Both the position numbers and the translations under genes were made by a program. A stretch of 64,000 nucleotides of DNA from Paenibacillus sp. SYP-B4298 (lineage in GTDB: Bacteria; Bacillota; Bacilli; Paenibacillales; Paenibacillaceae), in contig NZ_CP115484.1 in NCBI RefSeq assembly GCF_027627475.1, forward strand, positions 4,534,501 through 4,598,500, given 5' to 3'. This document shows positions 34,489 to 44,161 of this stretch, in pieces; the first letter of the stretch is position 1; every line of letters begins with the position of its first letter. Under the pieces are notes generated by a model. That model was not told the DNA's origin. It worked only from the letters and a program-made list of their open reading frames with translations, and ran no database searches.

Positions 34489-37400
34489 TTACTGGGTCAG
34501 CATCTTAGGCAGCTTCTTCTGATCCGCCATAACCTTGCCGATGATGATGGCTGCATCGCTGCGCAGCAAGCGAGCTCTCGGCTGGAATACATTTCCTCGC
34601 TTCGGATCATTCACATCGACTGGCGAGCCTTGAATAAAGCCTTTCTTCTGAATAGCCAGGATGGAAGGCGCTGCATAATAATCGATTGAGCCTTCGTCCA
34701 TGAATGCCTTCTGCAGCGCTGTCTTCACCTTGCTGGCGCTCGTATCCAGCTTCAGGTTCAATGCCTTGGCTAGCATAACGGCGGCATCCTGACGAATTAA
34801 GGAATTCTCAGGATCAAACACCCGTGGCTGAGTGCCGCGCACAATGCCTACCCGCGCTGCCGTCTCCACATAACGATAATCCCATAGCGATTCCATATTG
34901 ATCGCATTACCAAGATTCGGGACGTCGACGAAGTGCGTATTGCCGTCATAGCTTAATTGAATCTCAAGCGCTCTAACCAGCATCCGAGCGAACTCTGCAC
35001 GAGTAACATATTGATCTGTACCGAACGCTCCACTTGGATCGATCGCATTCATTACGCCCTTGGCGTAGATCGCCTCCATCGACTCTCTTCCATAAGGATG
35101 ATCCGTAATGTCATTGAAGCCATAGGACAGCTTCGCAACAACATAGTAGCCGAATTTATCAAATGGAACCTTGATTGTGTTCTTCTTCTCGTCTACAACT
35201 CCGCCGATATTTTCCCACTGCTGTGTGAAATAATCGAAGCGGAAGACCGTGACGAGCACACCTGCGCTTTGGCGCATGCTGGCATCATAAGACAGAGTCA
35301 ACGTACCCCGCTTGGACGGGATCAGCTCTCGTGTATTCGGACGGTTGAAATAGTACGGCTTAGACTCGCCCTCGATGACCGAGAACGGGAACGGATCAAA
35401 GCCCGAGGTCACGGGATCATATACACGATCTGTAAGCGGATCATCGGCCTGACCGGAATCGATCCAATAGACAGGACTAGCTTTCAGGAAACGCTGCGGG
35501 AAGCTGGCTGAGAACAGGATTTTACCAAGTGACAGATCCAGGTCATAGTTGGCCGGTACCGTCTCATAGTCATGGCGATCGACTACGCCGTCCTCAGGGT
35601 TCGCAATAGCGAAGAGCAGATTATTTCCTTCATATACTTGTCCCTTCAAATTTTCGGGCAGGTTGTAGTCCGGTCGTATCAGATTGGTGCCTTTAGGAAA
35701 GACCAGTGACAGCTTGCTGTCGAACACCTTGTGCGATGAAGCCATCTTTTGCAGCATCTGCGCCCCAGGAATATTCTCTGGTACATACTTTACCGTGAAA
35801 GAATCCTTAATACTGTCGGTACCGCGTGTAATCGTGACATCCACTTTATTGTCCTTGCCAGACTTCAGATTAGTCACCAGCGCACTGAAGGCAGCAATCA
35901 GCTTCGGCTCGCCGTTCTCCAACTGATTGTAATCCTTAAAGGTTACTTTTTTTGCTGACACTTTGTTTATTGTTACAGTCTCCGCGCCTGGAGAGGTCAG
36001 AATAACCTCCACGTAGTTCTGATTCAGAATACGTTTCTCAGCAATCGGAGCCAGAACCGTATATGGAATTGTGGTCGGGTTAATCTCCAGACGGTAGCTG
36101 GCGCGCGGGCCATTCTCACCGCTGTTGTATACATAGAAATTGTAGACAAGCGGACTGCCATCACTCGGCAGTTCCTTCGTTGATATCATAAACGCAAAGC
36201 TCTGCTTTTCCAAATCATACAATACCGTAACAGTCACGGTATTATTCGTACTGTAGTTCACCGGATTACCAGAAATCAGCACGTTGTTATAATTACTATC
36301 GGTCGACCGAATAACCATTTCGTTATTGAGAGTCCAGACAATGTCATCTTCTTCTGCCGTCGTAATTTTTAATCGATAATTTGACTTTTCATCATCCATT
36401 AAGCCAAGCTTATTCCTTACTTGGTCAGGCGTAGTGCCCAGATCAATGAAGTCGAAGGTGCCGTAAATTTTCGCCCGCGCTTCCTTTGTTGTATACACAT
36501 TGCCCGACAGTGTAAAATTCGGGTCATTCGAGCGGGGCTCGGTATAATTGGAGGAGTATGGGAAAACCCCTTCCGTATTCTCGGCCGGAATGACCGGCAG
36601 ATTGGTCGGAATCAACGTGATCTTAATATCTCGCTGATAATTGCTCTTGCTTGTGCGATACACAAGCCTGATTGTATTGTCACCTGACGTGTACATAGCT
36701 TTGTATGCAAGAGAGATATAGCTTACTCCATCGCTGTTGGTGCCTGATTTAATTCTAAACTTAGAACGGATCGAATCTGAATCAATCTCCAATGGAATCT
36801 GGGTATTATTAATGTAGAAAAATACAGTTTGCGTCAATGTAGTTGTACCTGAATCATCCGGTTCATACCGAATGTCGTTCTCATTGGCGATATTCAGCAA
36901 TTCTCCCTTGAAGCTGGAGAATTCTCTCTCTATCAGCGCCGTCTGACCATCCACATCTTTCATCGTTGTATCAAATTTAATCTGCATGCCGTCATAGACA
37001 GTTTCAAATTTGGCATACGGACCATAGAGCAGCGTAATCGGCACTGGCTGCGCATCTCCAGCCGCATTTGAGGAATTAAGAGCAAAATTAAGTGTCTGTT
37101 TGCCAGCCGAAGGCAGCTTCTTAATCTCTACAAACACGCGTGCGTACTGCGTCTCGATGCCATCCACATTTTTCATTGTAAAGTAGTGGACATCCCGCTG
37201 TACATAGCTATACTTGACTGTCGCCGCATCGCTCGCTCCCGTAGGATCACCATCAGCTCCAGAATACACCTTGCCTGTGGAATCGGTAATGCTATTGATC
37301 CTTACAATGTCGGTGAAGACGCCATTAAGCGCCCCCGGGTTACCGATCACCAATTCTACCCCCATGGGCAAGGAAAAGATGTCGGCATTCGCCATACTAG

Positions 37401-38652
37401 AGCCTTGCATTCCTTCCAGCAATGCATCCGTCGTACCGCTGCTATATCCCGGCAAATAATTGATCTCTTCAATAAAGGCCTGATCCTTGTTTCTGAGCTT
37501 GAAGGAATATAGATCGGATATATCATTGCCTGCAGGCACCTTGACCAGGTTCGTCCCCTGGAACTGCAAATATTGCGTCGTATCAAAAGGAACCGCAGCC
37601 GTTCCGGTTGTCCCCAAGTCGATGGAATACAGCAAGGTCATGAATTTGGTGGTAGCCGTCGGGTTATAGCCCTCCTCATGGCTGATCGAGGCCTCCGGAA
37701 TACTCGTAAACGAGCCTGATATTGCTTGTCGATAGCCCAGATTAGCCCCAGCAATTGTAGGACTATGCACGCCAGTTGCCGTATCATAGGTCAACGGAAC
37801 AATAACTTTGCCCTCAAGTCGCAAGGTGCTGTTATTATTGACCGAAAAATTGGGGTTATTCTCCAAAGATGCGGTATTGCTGCCGTCCGTCAAATTCATA
37901 TCATAGAAGGTTACTTGTCCATTGTAGAAGGCCAGATCGCGTACCGTCTCTACAACCTGGTTATTGTTAAACACTCGAATCGTAACTGTATTTTTCCCCT
38001 TTTTGATATTGACAGGAGAGGCGATAAAACTCCAATCCATCGTGCTGTTTACTGAATAAGTATAGCTCTTATTATTGACAATAACCGTGACCTTGTCGGC
38101 ATTCGGCGCGCGTCCGCTAATGCTGATGTCTGCGGTTGTCTTGCCCTGTGATGGTGTGGAGTAGACAACAGTTGTGCCTTGCTCCTGAATCTCATATTGC
38201 AAGCCATCGAGACTTGCTACAAGATTGTAAAGCGTCGGACTGTTGCGATACTCGATATAGATGGAGTCGGAAACTTCAGAGTTGCCTTGTGTCCCCTTGA
38301 ACGTAATCTTGTTCAGTCCGGGGAAGAGCTGCACATTGTACACGGTGATGGAATTGCCGCTAAGCGTAATGTTCGCGGTCTGATTTTCATTGGAATTAGA
38401 AATCTTCTCCGTCTCACCGCTCAGATTGATCTGATACACACTGTATGAGATCGTGCTGCCGATTACGTTGTTGATGGTTCCCGTCAATGTCACACGCTCA
38501 TTCGTCGTAATCCGTGCAGAGCTTGCAGAATACTGCTCATTCACAAACGTAAAGTTATTGGCCCCCGCTGCGTGCACCACTGGAGCAGCGGACGGTGGCA
38601 ATAGCGTAATTAGCAGCGCTAGCATCAATAAAATCGATAAAGCCTTTTTCAA
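34489..38652 (-). CDS. Large secreted protein with three C-terminal SLH domains
   Basis: A 1387-residue exported protein. A signal peptide (MKKALSILLMLALLITLLPPSAAPVVHAA) opens it, and about 1150 residues of beta-rich, Asn/Thr/Ser-rich sequence follow, in which Ig-like units recur (VTLTGTINNVIGSTISYSVYQIN; ADISISGRAPNADKVTVIVNN). No enzyme motif is seen. The last 190 residues hold three SLH units with VTRAEFARMLVRAL, RQDAAVMLAKAL and RSDAAIIIGKVM; only the first keeps the full TRAE motif. It sits directly between tagO and the S-layer gene. It could be an S-layer-associated adhesin or scaffold; nothing more specific can be said. Confidence 0.85.
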   Translation of the reverse strand: MKKALSILLMLALLITLLPPSAAPVVHAAGANNFTFVNEQYSASSARITTNERVTLTGTINNVIGSTISYSVYQINLSGETEKISNSNENQTANITLSGNSITVYNVQLFPGLNKITFKGTQGNSEVSDSIYIEYRNSPTLYNLVASLDGLQYEIQEQGTTVVYSTPSQGKTTADISISGRAPNADKVTVIVNNKSYTYSVNSTMDWSFIASPVNIKKGKNTVTIRVFNNNQVVETVRDLAFYNGQVTFYDMNLTDGSNTASLENNPNFSVNNNSTLRLEGKVIVPLTYDTATGVHSPTIAGANLGYRQAISGSFTSIPEASISHEEGYNPTATTKFMTLLYSIDLGTTGTAAVPFDTTQYLQFQGTNLVKVPAGNDISDLYSFKLRNKDQAFIEEINYLPGYSSGTTDALLEGMQGSSMANADIFSLPMGVELVIGNPGALNGVFTDIVRINSITDSTGKVYSGADGDPTGASDAATVKYSYVQRDVHYFTMKNVDGIETQYARVFVEIKKLPSAGKQTLNFALNSSNAAGDAQPVPITLLYGPYAKFETVYDGMQIKFDTTMKDVDGQTALIEREFSSFKGELLNIANENDIRYEPDDSGTTTLTQTVFFYINNTQIPLEIDSDSIRSKFRIKSGTNSDGVSYISLAYKAMYTSGDNTIRLVYRTSKSNYQRDIKITLIPTNLPVIPAENTEGVFPYSSNYTEPRSNDPNFTLSGNVYTTKEARAKIYGTFDFIDLGTTPDQVRNKLGLMDDEKSNYRLKITTAEEDDIVWTLNNEMVIRSTDSNYNNVLISGNPVNYSTNNTVTVTVLYDLEKQSFAFMISTKELPSDGSPLVYNFYVYNSGENGPRASYRLEINPTTIPYTVLAPIAEKRILNQNYVEVILTSPGAETVTINKVSAKKVTFKDYNQLENGEPKLIAAFSALVTNLKSGKDNKVDVTITRGTDSIKDSFTVKYVPENIPGAQMLQKMASSHKVFDSKLSLVFPKGTNLIRPDYNLPENLKGQVYEGNNLLFAIANPEDGVVDRHDYETVPANYDLDLSLGKILFSASFPQRFLKASPVYWIDSGQADDPLTDRVYDPVTSGFDPFPFSVIEGESKPYYFNRPNTRELIPSKRGTLTLSYDASMRQSAGVLVTVFRFDYFTQQWENIGGVVDEKKNTIKVPFDKFGYYVVAKLSYGFNDITDHPYGRESMEAIYAKGVMNAIDPSGAFGTDQYVTRAEFARMLVRALEIQLSYDGNTHFVDVPNLGNAINMESLWDYRYVETAARVGIVRGTQPRVFDPENSLIRQDAAVMLAKALNLKLDTSASKVKTALQKAFMDEGSIDYYAAPSILAIQKKGFIQGSPVDVNDPKRGNVFQPRARLLRSDAAIIIGKVMADQKKLPKMLTQ

Positions 38653-38786
38653 AAGAATGTCCTCCCTGTCTCAATTTTTCTGCATCTTGCGATTCTTCCT
38701 CAAGGCAGATAGCTATAGGTTTGTTATCGGCTCAGAGCGAGCAAATGTGAAGGGAAAATCCATAACTTTATTACAGACAAAACAAA

Positions 38787-38835
38787 TAAAAAACGCCCGC
38801 GATCATCCTTCCTGCCGGAAGAATGATTACAGGCG
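38787..38835 (-). terminator. Terminator of tagO
   Basis: A long hairpin on the minus strand (CGCC...GGAAGG/CCTTCC-type core with one mismatch, 38835-38794), followed by TTTTTTATTT (38793-38784). It lies 25 bases after the tagO stop. Confidence 0.75.
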
Positions 38836-38859
38836 GTGCTTCAACGAGTATGAAGCTAT

Positions 38860-39996
38860 TTATTTCGAGCGGGACTGTGTATCAGCCCTCAAGAACGTCC
38901 GCTGAATAAAGTTAATGACAGGTCTCCTCGACTTGTCAACGATCCCGATCAGCTCCGCGCCAATCTGCAAGCCAAACATCAGCACGCACACGACGACGAA
39001 GGTCACCCAGTTCGCTGCATCCGAACGAATGACAGCTGCTTGAACAATGGCACAGGCTCCGAAGAAAGCAGCAATCGCATAAATGATAAGCACTGTCTTG
39101 CGATGACTGAAGCCCAGCTCGCGCAAGCAATGATGCAGATGCCCCTTGTCAGGTGCAAAGATCGGCTTCCGGTTGATTAAGCGGCGCACGATAGCGAAGA
39201 AGGTGTCTGACAGCGGCACGCCAATGATAAGCAACGGCGTGACGAACGAGACGATAGTTACCTGCTTGAACGCCAGCATCGACATCATCGCGAGGCTGAA
39301 GCCCAGGAACAGCGAGCCAGAGTCGCCCATAAAGATTTTGGCGGGGTGAAAGTTGAAAAATAAAAATCCGATAATGCCGCCAAGCAGCAGCGCACTCATC
39401 AATATAATCGGCTCAAAGCCCATTAACGAGGCCATCACCAGGATGGTGCCGATCGCAATACCGGATACGCCCGAAGCAAGTCCATCCAGGCCGTCAATCA
39501 GATTAATTGCATTCGTTACACCGACGATCCAGAAGATGGTCAACGGGATGCTGATCCACTCTGTAATGAATTGCATGGATTCGCCAAAGGGAATATTGAC
39601 AAAATTTATCTTCACATCGAAGCCGAAGACGACGATACAAGCCGCTGTAAGCTGGCCAACGAGCTTAACTTTTGCAGACAGCTCGAAACGGTCGTCCAGC
39701 GCGCCAATTAACACAATCAGCGTACCGCCTGCAAGCATCGCCCGCACCAGGTTCATATCCGAATTATCGAACAATCCGTCCGGAACAAAAGGCAGCAAAA
39801 TCAGCAAGCCTGCAGCAAAGGCAACATAGATCGCCAGACCGCCCAATCTTGGCATAATGCGGGTATGCACCTTGCGGTAATTGGGCTTGTCAATCGCCCC
39901 GACTGCAAAGGCAAATTTCTTGACTAATGGAGTAAGAACAAGCGCAAGTACAAGTGCAATGACAAAGCCTGAAATATAAAGAAAGCTCACTGACAT
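38860..39996 (-). CDS. tagO: Undecaprenyl-phosphate GlcNAc-1-phosphate transferase (TagO/WecA type)
   Basis: First enzyme of wall-polymer synthesis: moves GlcNAc-1-phosphate from UDP-GlcNAc to undecaprenyl phosphate at the membrane. The 378-residue MraY/WecA-family protein has about ten membrane segments and the catalytic features LIDGLDGLASGVSG, MGDSGSLFLGF, the cytoplasmic PNYRKVHTRIMPRLGG loop and the HLHHCL motif. AAGGAG stands before the ATG at 39996. tagA follows upstream in the same direction with a 113-base gap. In this setting it should start the polymer that SLH domains bind. Confidence 0.95.
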   Translation of the reverse strand: MSVSFLYISGFVIALVLALVLTPLVKKFAFAVGAIDKPNYRKVHTRIMPRLGGLAIYVAFAAGLLILLPFVPDGLFDNSDMNLVRAMLAGGTLIVLIGALDDRFELSAKVKLVGQLTAACIVVFGFDVKINFVNIPFGESMQFITEWISIPLTIFWIVGVTNAINLIDGLDGLASGVSGIAIGTILVMASLMGFEPIILMSALLLGGIIGFLFFNFHPAKIFMGDSGSLFLGFSLAMMSMLAFKQVTIVSFVTPLLIIGVPLSDTFFAIVRRLINRKPIFAPDKGHLHHCLRELGFSHRKTVLIIYAIAAFFGACAIVQAAVIRSDAANWVTFVVVCVLMFGLQIGAELIGIVDKSRRPVINFIQRTFLRADTQSRSK

Positions 39997-40109
39997 TTTC
40001 CAACTCTCCTTTTGTCTCTACCGGATTGAATTATACCCCGATTGAAAAAGAAACTCCACTGCCGTTTTCACGCAAGTTGTGCGATTTTCAGCGTTTTTCA
40101 CGGAGTTGG

Positions 40110-40913
40110 CTAACGTTTTGTGACGTTTTCTTTCTCTCGCACCACTTTGACCATGAATTGCGGCAAAGCAAGCATCCTTTTGTATCTCTTGGGCTCCTGC
40201 AATAACCTGTAGAACCACTCCAGACGCAGCTTCTGGAAGAGGAGAGGCGCTCTCTTCAGCCGTCCCGCGATAATATCGAAGCTCCCCCCAACACCCATAA
40301 CCAGAGGGACCCCTAATTCATGCTTATACTTATGAATCCATGGCTCCTGATTATTGGCGGCGCGGGCAACAAAGAGTAGGTCGGGTGCAGCTTGTCTGAT
40401 CTTCTGAATGACCTGGGCATCCTCTGCATCGCTAAAGTAGCCATGATGGAAGCCAACCAGCTCCACAAGCGGAAACTTCTGTTGCAGCCGCGCAGCAGCC
40501 TCGGAGATAATCTCCTGAGAAGTGCCAAGCAGGTACACCTTCCAACGCTTCTGCTCTCCCACCTGCATCAGCCTATGCAGCAGGTCAAAGCCAGCCACCC
40601 GTTCCTTGACAGGCATTCCAACGTAGTTCGCTGCCCAGACGACGCCGGCTCCATCAGGAACGATCAGCTCCGCCTCCTTCATGACTTGACCATATCTCGG
40701 GTCTTCAAGGGCTGCCATTACCATGATGGGGTTCGCCGTGATGACTTGGGTCGTCTGGCGAAGCTCTATTGCCCTAGTTAAATGGTGTACTGTCTCATCC
40801 ATACTCATTCGTGAGAACGGCAGTCCAAATATTGGGACAACAGGGATGGTCTCGCTCGCCTGATGCGACGCCGGTTGTACCTCTTGCTGGCGGGAATTGG
40901 AGCTAGAATTCAT
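40110..40913 (-). CDS. tagA: WecB/TagA/CpsF glycosyltransferase (ManNAc transferase)
   Basis: Adds ManNAc from UDP-ManNAc to lipid-linked GlcNAc, making the linkage disaccharide of wall polymers. The 267-residue protein has family blocks ITANPIMVMAAL, VPDGAGVVWAANYVGMPVKERVAGFDLLHRL with the catalytic Asp, and DLLFVARAANNQEPWI (Q-type sugar site). It lies nine bases after csaB. Since pyruvylated ManNAc is the SLH ligand, TagA supplies the sugar that CsaB modifies. That this sugar occurs in the repeat, not only in the linkage unit, is inference from P. alvei. Confidence 0.93.
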   Translation of the reverse strand: MNSSSNSRQQEVQPASHQASETIPVVPIFGLPFSRMSMDETVHHLTRAIELRQTTQVITANPIMVMAALEDPRYGQVMKEAELIVPDGAGVVWAANYVGMPVKERVAGFDLLHRLMQVGEQKRWKVYLLGTSQEIISEAAARLQQKFPLVELVGFHHGYFSDAEDAQVIQKIRQAAPDLLFVARAANNQEPWIHKYKHELGVPLVMGVGGSFDIIAGRLKRAPLLFQKLRLEWFYRLLQEPKRYKRMLALPQFMVKVVREKENVTKR

Positions 40914-40922
40914 GCTGCTTCG

Positions 40923-42062
40923 TCACCTCTTTATCAATTGACGCAAAAAATGAACTATGTGTTGCGCCGGCTGGCGCGATTGCTGTTTCAATTTGTCAAT
41001 TATATCATTATTATCTGCAAGCCATCCAGCACGATTTTCGAGCAGCTCTCCTGCTGCCGCTGCCAAGGCAGATGGCTCAAGACGCTCGGTCGTTCCAATA
41101 GCCGATTGCTGCAGGCGATGAAGAAACTGATCAATCTTCGGATCATAGGAGATTCCCAGCAGCGGCACCTTGGTGTTGGCAGCATAGATGAGCGCATGCA
41201 GCCTCATGCCTATAAGCAGATCACAACGGCTAACCTGCAGCAGCATCTGCTGCGGATCATCGCCAGCATCGATGATCTCAGCGGAGCTGCCTGTCAGCTC
41301 TCCAAGCCGCTCCAGGACATACTGTGACGCTTCGATATCATCCGGTGTGTGAAAGGGAAGAAAGCGAAGGCGCACATCTCGCTCCGAGGCAAGCTGTGAC
41401 AGGCCTGATGCGACCGCATCCATATCGGCACGGTCTTTGCGCCAATACCGGAGCGACACGCCGACGATCGGCCGCTCATCCTTACTTGCTTCTTTTTTGC
41501 CAGCAACAGGAAGCGGCAGCCCCATCACCGGGTCCGGCACGACCTCGATCCGATCTCGCGCAACACCGATCCGGGCGAGCAGCTCTGCCGATTCGGGATC
41601 GCGAACCGATACGTACCGGCTATGGCGCATTGCACTGCGGATGAGCGGATTCATCCATCCACGGTGCAACGGCCCTATACCTTGAGAATAGATGAAGGTT
41701 GGCTTGCCCAGCCATTGGGCAAGCTTGATAACGCCTGTGTAATAAGGAATCGTCTTGGCACTGGTCGCGTCCTGCAGCAGACTGCCGCCTCCACTGATCA
41801 GACCGTCGCAGCCTCTCAAGGCTGCCAGAACAGACTGCGGGCGCATCCGGTGCACTGCTTCGACCCCATACATGCGAGCGGTCCATTCCGGGTCAATCGA
41901 CAGCACGACAGGTGTAATGACGATCCCCTGCTCCTTGGCAGACAGCTCCAGAGCGAGCAGGATCGACTTCAACACGGCCTCATCTCCGCTGTTGCGGAAG
42001 CCATAATAACCGGAGATGGCTATTCGAAAGCTTTGCCTGCTTTGATCAGTTTTGGTGACCAT
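40923..42062 (-). CDS. csaB: Polysaccharide pyruvyl transferase CsaB
   Basis: Adds the 4,6-ketal pyruvate to ManNAc of the secondary cell wall polymer using phosphoenolpyruvate; SLH domains bind the product. The 379-residue protein has the family start FRIAISGYYGFRNSGDEAVLKSI, the GGGSLLQD motif, and the C-terminal LLIGMRLHALIYAA (with catalytic RLH) and GISYDPKI segments. It overlaps the DUF5693 gene by 43 bases, so the two are likely translated together. Presence of csaB explains why several SLH proteins are encoded nearby. Confidence 0.96.
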   Translation of the reverse strand: MVTKTDQSRQSFRIAISGYYGFRNSGDEAVLKSILLALELSAKEQGIVITPVVLSIDPEWTARMYGVEAVHRMRPQSVLAALRGCDGLISGGGSLLQDATSAKTIPYYTGVIKLAQWLGKPTFIYSQGIGPLHRGWMNPLIRSAMRHSRYVSVRDPESAELLARIGVARDRIEVVPDPVMGLPLPVAGKKEASKDERPIVGVSLRYWRKDRADMDAVASGLSQLASERDVRLRFLPFHTPDDIEASQYVLERLGELTGSSAEIIDAGDDPQQMLLQVSRCDLLIGMRLHALIYAANTKVPLLGISYDPKIDQFLHRLQQSAIGTTERLEPSALAAAAGELLENRAGWLADNNDIIDKLKQQSRQPAQHIVHFLRQLIKR

Positions 42063-44149
42063 CTACGCCATGCCCCTTCCGCGAGCTGCCATACGCCAAT
42101 TGCAGCCAAGCCGATAATCGCGCCAATTCCCAATCCCAGAGCAACCCTGATCGCGGAAATATACAGCGGCGTATGAATATGCGCGAATGTGTCCAGCATC
42201 GACAGTTGACCAATCGACGCGATAATAAATACGATCCAAGCCGCACGATAACGGAGCGCAAGGTACAGCCCAAGCAGGAATAACGGATGGGCAAATAAGA
42301 ACTCTTTGAACCGAGGACGAACGCCAATCGTCGTCTCCAGCAGATTGCGCACTATAATTTCAAGGCCGGAGGCTTGTCCTGAATTGCCGGTTCTCGACAT
42401 GTAGTACATCCCCACAACACCAAGGACAGCAGCGACCACAACCCACAGAACGGTCACTTGCAAGGACAGCAGCTTACGCAGATTGGCCCAGACCGACTGC
42501 GTGCCCGTGTACAGGAACAGATATAGAGTGACGAGAACAATCGGCGCAAGATGAAGCAGGCTGACGCCGCGGAATTGCTCAAGCACCAGGCTGTACGTAA
42601 TATTGTTCAGCATAGCCACGAGCAGCGGGACACCGACTAACGAGATGATAGCTGTGGACACATACAGCCCGAGAGCCATCGTTAAGCGTCTGGCCGGGCG
42701 CTGGCTTTTGAATACCCACTGACCGCCAAACAGCGCTTCGCTGCTCTCGCTTTTGCCTCGCCATGGCCCGCCAACAAACCGTTGATCTCCCTCTGTATGC
42801 AGACGGATGCGTCCAAGCGCCCAGATGAGTGCCAGAGTCGGAGCGGCAATCGATGCGCCAAGCGCCAGCCCCTGCTCCAATACGGCGTGCGACAGCACGA
42901 ACAAGCCTGCGCTTCCGATTAACCCGATCACGAAGGACGGAAGCAACAGTACAGGAATAAACGTGCCTATTAGCAATGCGATAATCGCTACTGACGCAAC
43001 GGCTGCGATTGCCTTGAGCGGCTTCACCCAGCCTTGCGGCTGCTCATGCGTGAATGCTTTGGCGACACCATTGGGAAAGCCCTGCTGACTTAGCTGCTCC
43101 ACCGCGCCCATCGTATCCTCGTCTCCCTTGAGCGCCAGATACATATTGTCCAGTGAATGGATAATCGCTGCCTTGTCTATACTTCGCAGCACCTGTCCAT
43201 TGATATAGAACATGCGAATATTCCGATCCTTAGCCGCAAGCAGGAAGCGATCCGCAATCACATCTGGCGTCAAATTCATCGCATCCGCGTCGGACAGAGA
43301 ATAGAGACGCGCTACATTGTAATCTGTCAGGTTAGCGAGCAGGTTGATCCCTTTCTGCGGCACCTTCAAGTTCTCAATCGTCGCGATGCCTATGCCATAC
43401 TGATTCAGCAATTCGGCGAATGCATTGATCGTCTTGTCCTCCGCATGGTCCTCATACCCTGGCACAGCCGTTCCATCGAACAGGAGGCGCGTCACACCCA
43501 GTTCACTGAACTCCTTGAGCATGCGTCCCATCATCTCTTCATCATAAGGACGGGTACGGTCAGACAGGCGCGGCAGCAGGTTAAAACCTCTGTCCTTGAG
43601 CATCTGCATGGCGATCGGGTCCGGCGGCAGCCGCTTGACTACAGCATTCTCCACCGGGGTCTCGATAATAAGACCCTCCCTCCCATCAAAGCTCCACGGT
43701 CTGACCACAATGCCAGAGCGTTCAAACACATAGTCAATCATAGGAGTCAATGCTGTCGCCATCTCTTGATCGGCAAACAGTACATAAGCATAGTTTTCAT
43801 TAAATGAGATAGCCTTGTTCTGCAGCATGGCCACTTGGGACGAATTGTAGATCGTCAAATGCTTGGCCAGGCTCAGCTCGTCCAATGTGCTCTCGAACAG
43901 CGCCATCGTCCCGATCCCCGCAGCCTTCATCTCATCCAACTGCTGAGAGGTGAATCCCTTGGGATCAGACTGGTAAGACGCAATTTGCAGCAAATCCTTA
44001 TAATTGAACACAAACTCTACCTCGTTGGCCGTATCCTCCATCTGCGCGCGCAGAAAGGCGATCGGCATAGCCGCCAGTACACCGGCGATAACAATGAGCC
44101 ATAACCATTTTCTTGCCTTGCGATTCCATTGATGCAGCATTTGAAACAC
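42020..44149 (-). CDS. DUF5693 membrane protein, csaB-linked
   Basis: A 709-residue polytopic membrane protein of a family usually found upstream of csaB. The N-terminal segment is an anchor (LIVIAGVLAAMPIAFL), followed by about 350 residues outside the membrane (polysaccharide-enzyme-like: ELGVTRLLFDGTAVPGYED, then INGQVLR). About ten further membrane segments fill the C-terminal half. A GTG at 44149 has AAGGAG at eight bases; upstream GTG codons sit on the site itself. The link to csaB points to export or polymerisation of the wall polymer. This is inference. Confidence 0.82.
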   Translation of the reverse strand: MFQMLHQWNRKARKWLWLIVIAGVLAAMPIAFLRAQMEDTANEVEFVFNYKDLLQIASYQSDPKGFTSQQLDEMKAAGIGTMALFESTLDELSLAKHLTIYNSSQVAMLQNKAISFNENYAYVLFADQEMATALTPMIDYVFERSGIVVRPWSFDGREGLIIETPVENAVVKRLPPDPIAMQMLKDRGFNLLPRLSDRTRPYDEEMMGRMLKEFSELGVTRLLFDGTAVPGYEDHAEDKTINAFAELLNQYGIGIATIENLKVPQKGINLLANLTDYNVARLYSLSDADAMNLTPDVIADRFLLAAKDRNIRMFYINGQVLRSIDKAAIIHSLDNMYLALKGDEDTMGAVEQLSQQGFPNGVAKAFTHEQPQGWVKPLKAIAAVASVAIIALLIGTFIPVLLLPSFVIGLIGSAGLFVLSHAVLEQGLALGASIAAPTLALIWALGRIRLHTEGDQRFVGGPWRGKSESSEALFGGQWVFKSQRPARRLTMALGLYVSTAIISLVGVPLLVAMLNNITYSLVLEQFRGVSLLHLAPIVLVTLYLFLYTGTQSVWANLRKLLSLQVTVLWVVVAAVLGVVGMYYMSRTGNSGQASGLEIIVRNLLETTIGVRPRFKEFLFAHPLFLLGLYLALRYRAAWIVFIIASIGQLSMLDTFAHIHTPLYISAIRVALGLGIGAIIGLAAIGVWQLAEGAWRRWSPKLIKAGKAFE

Positions 44150-44161
44150 AACTTCCACTCC

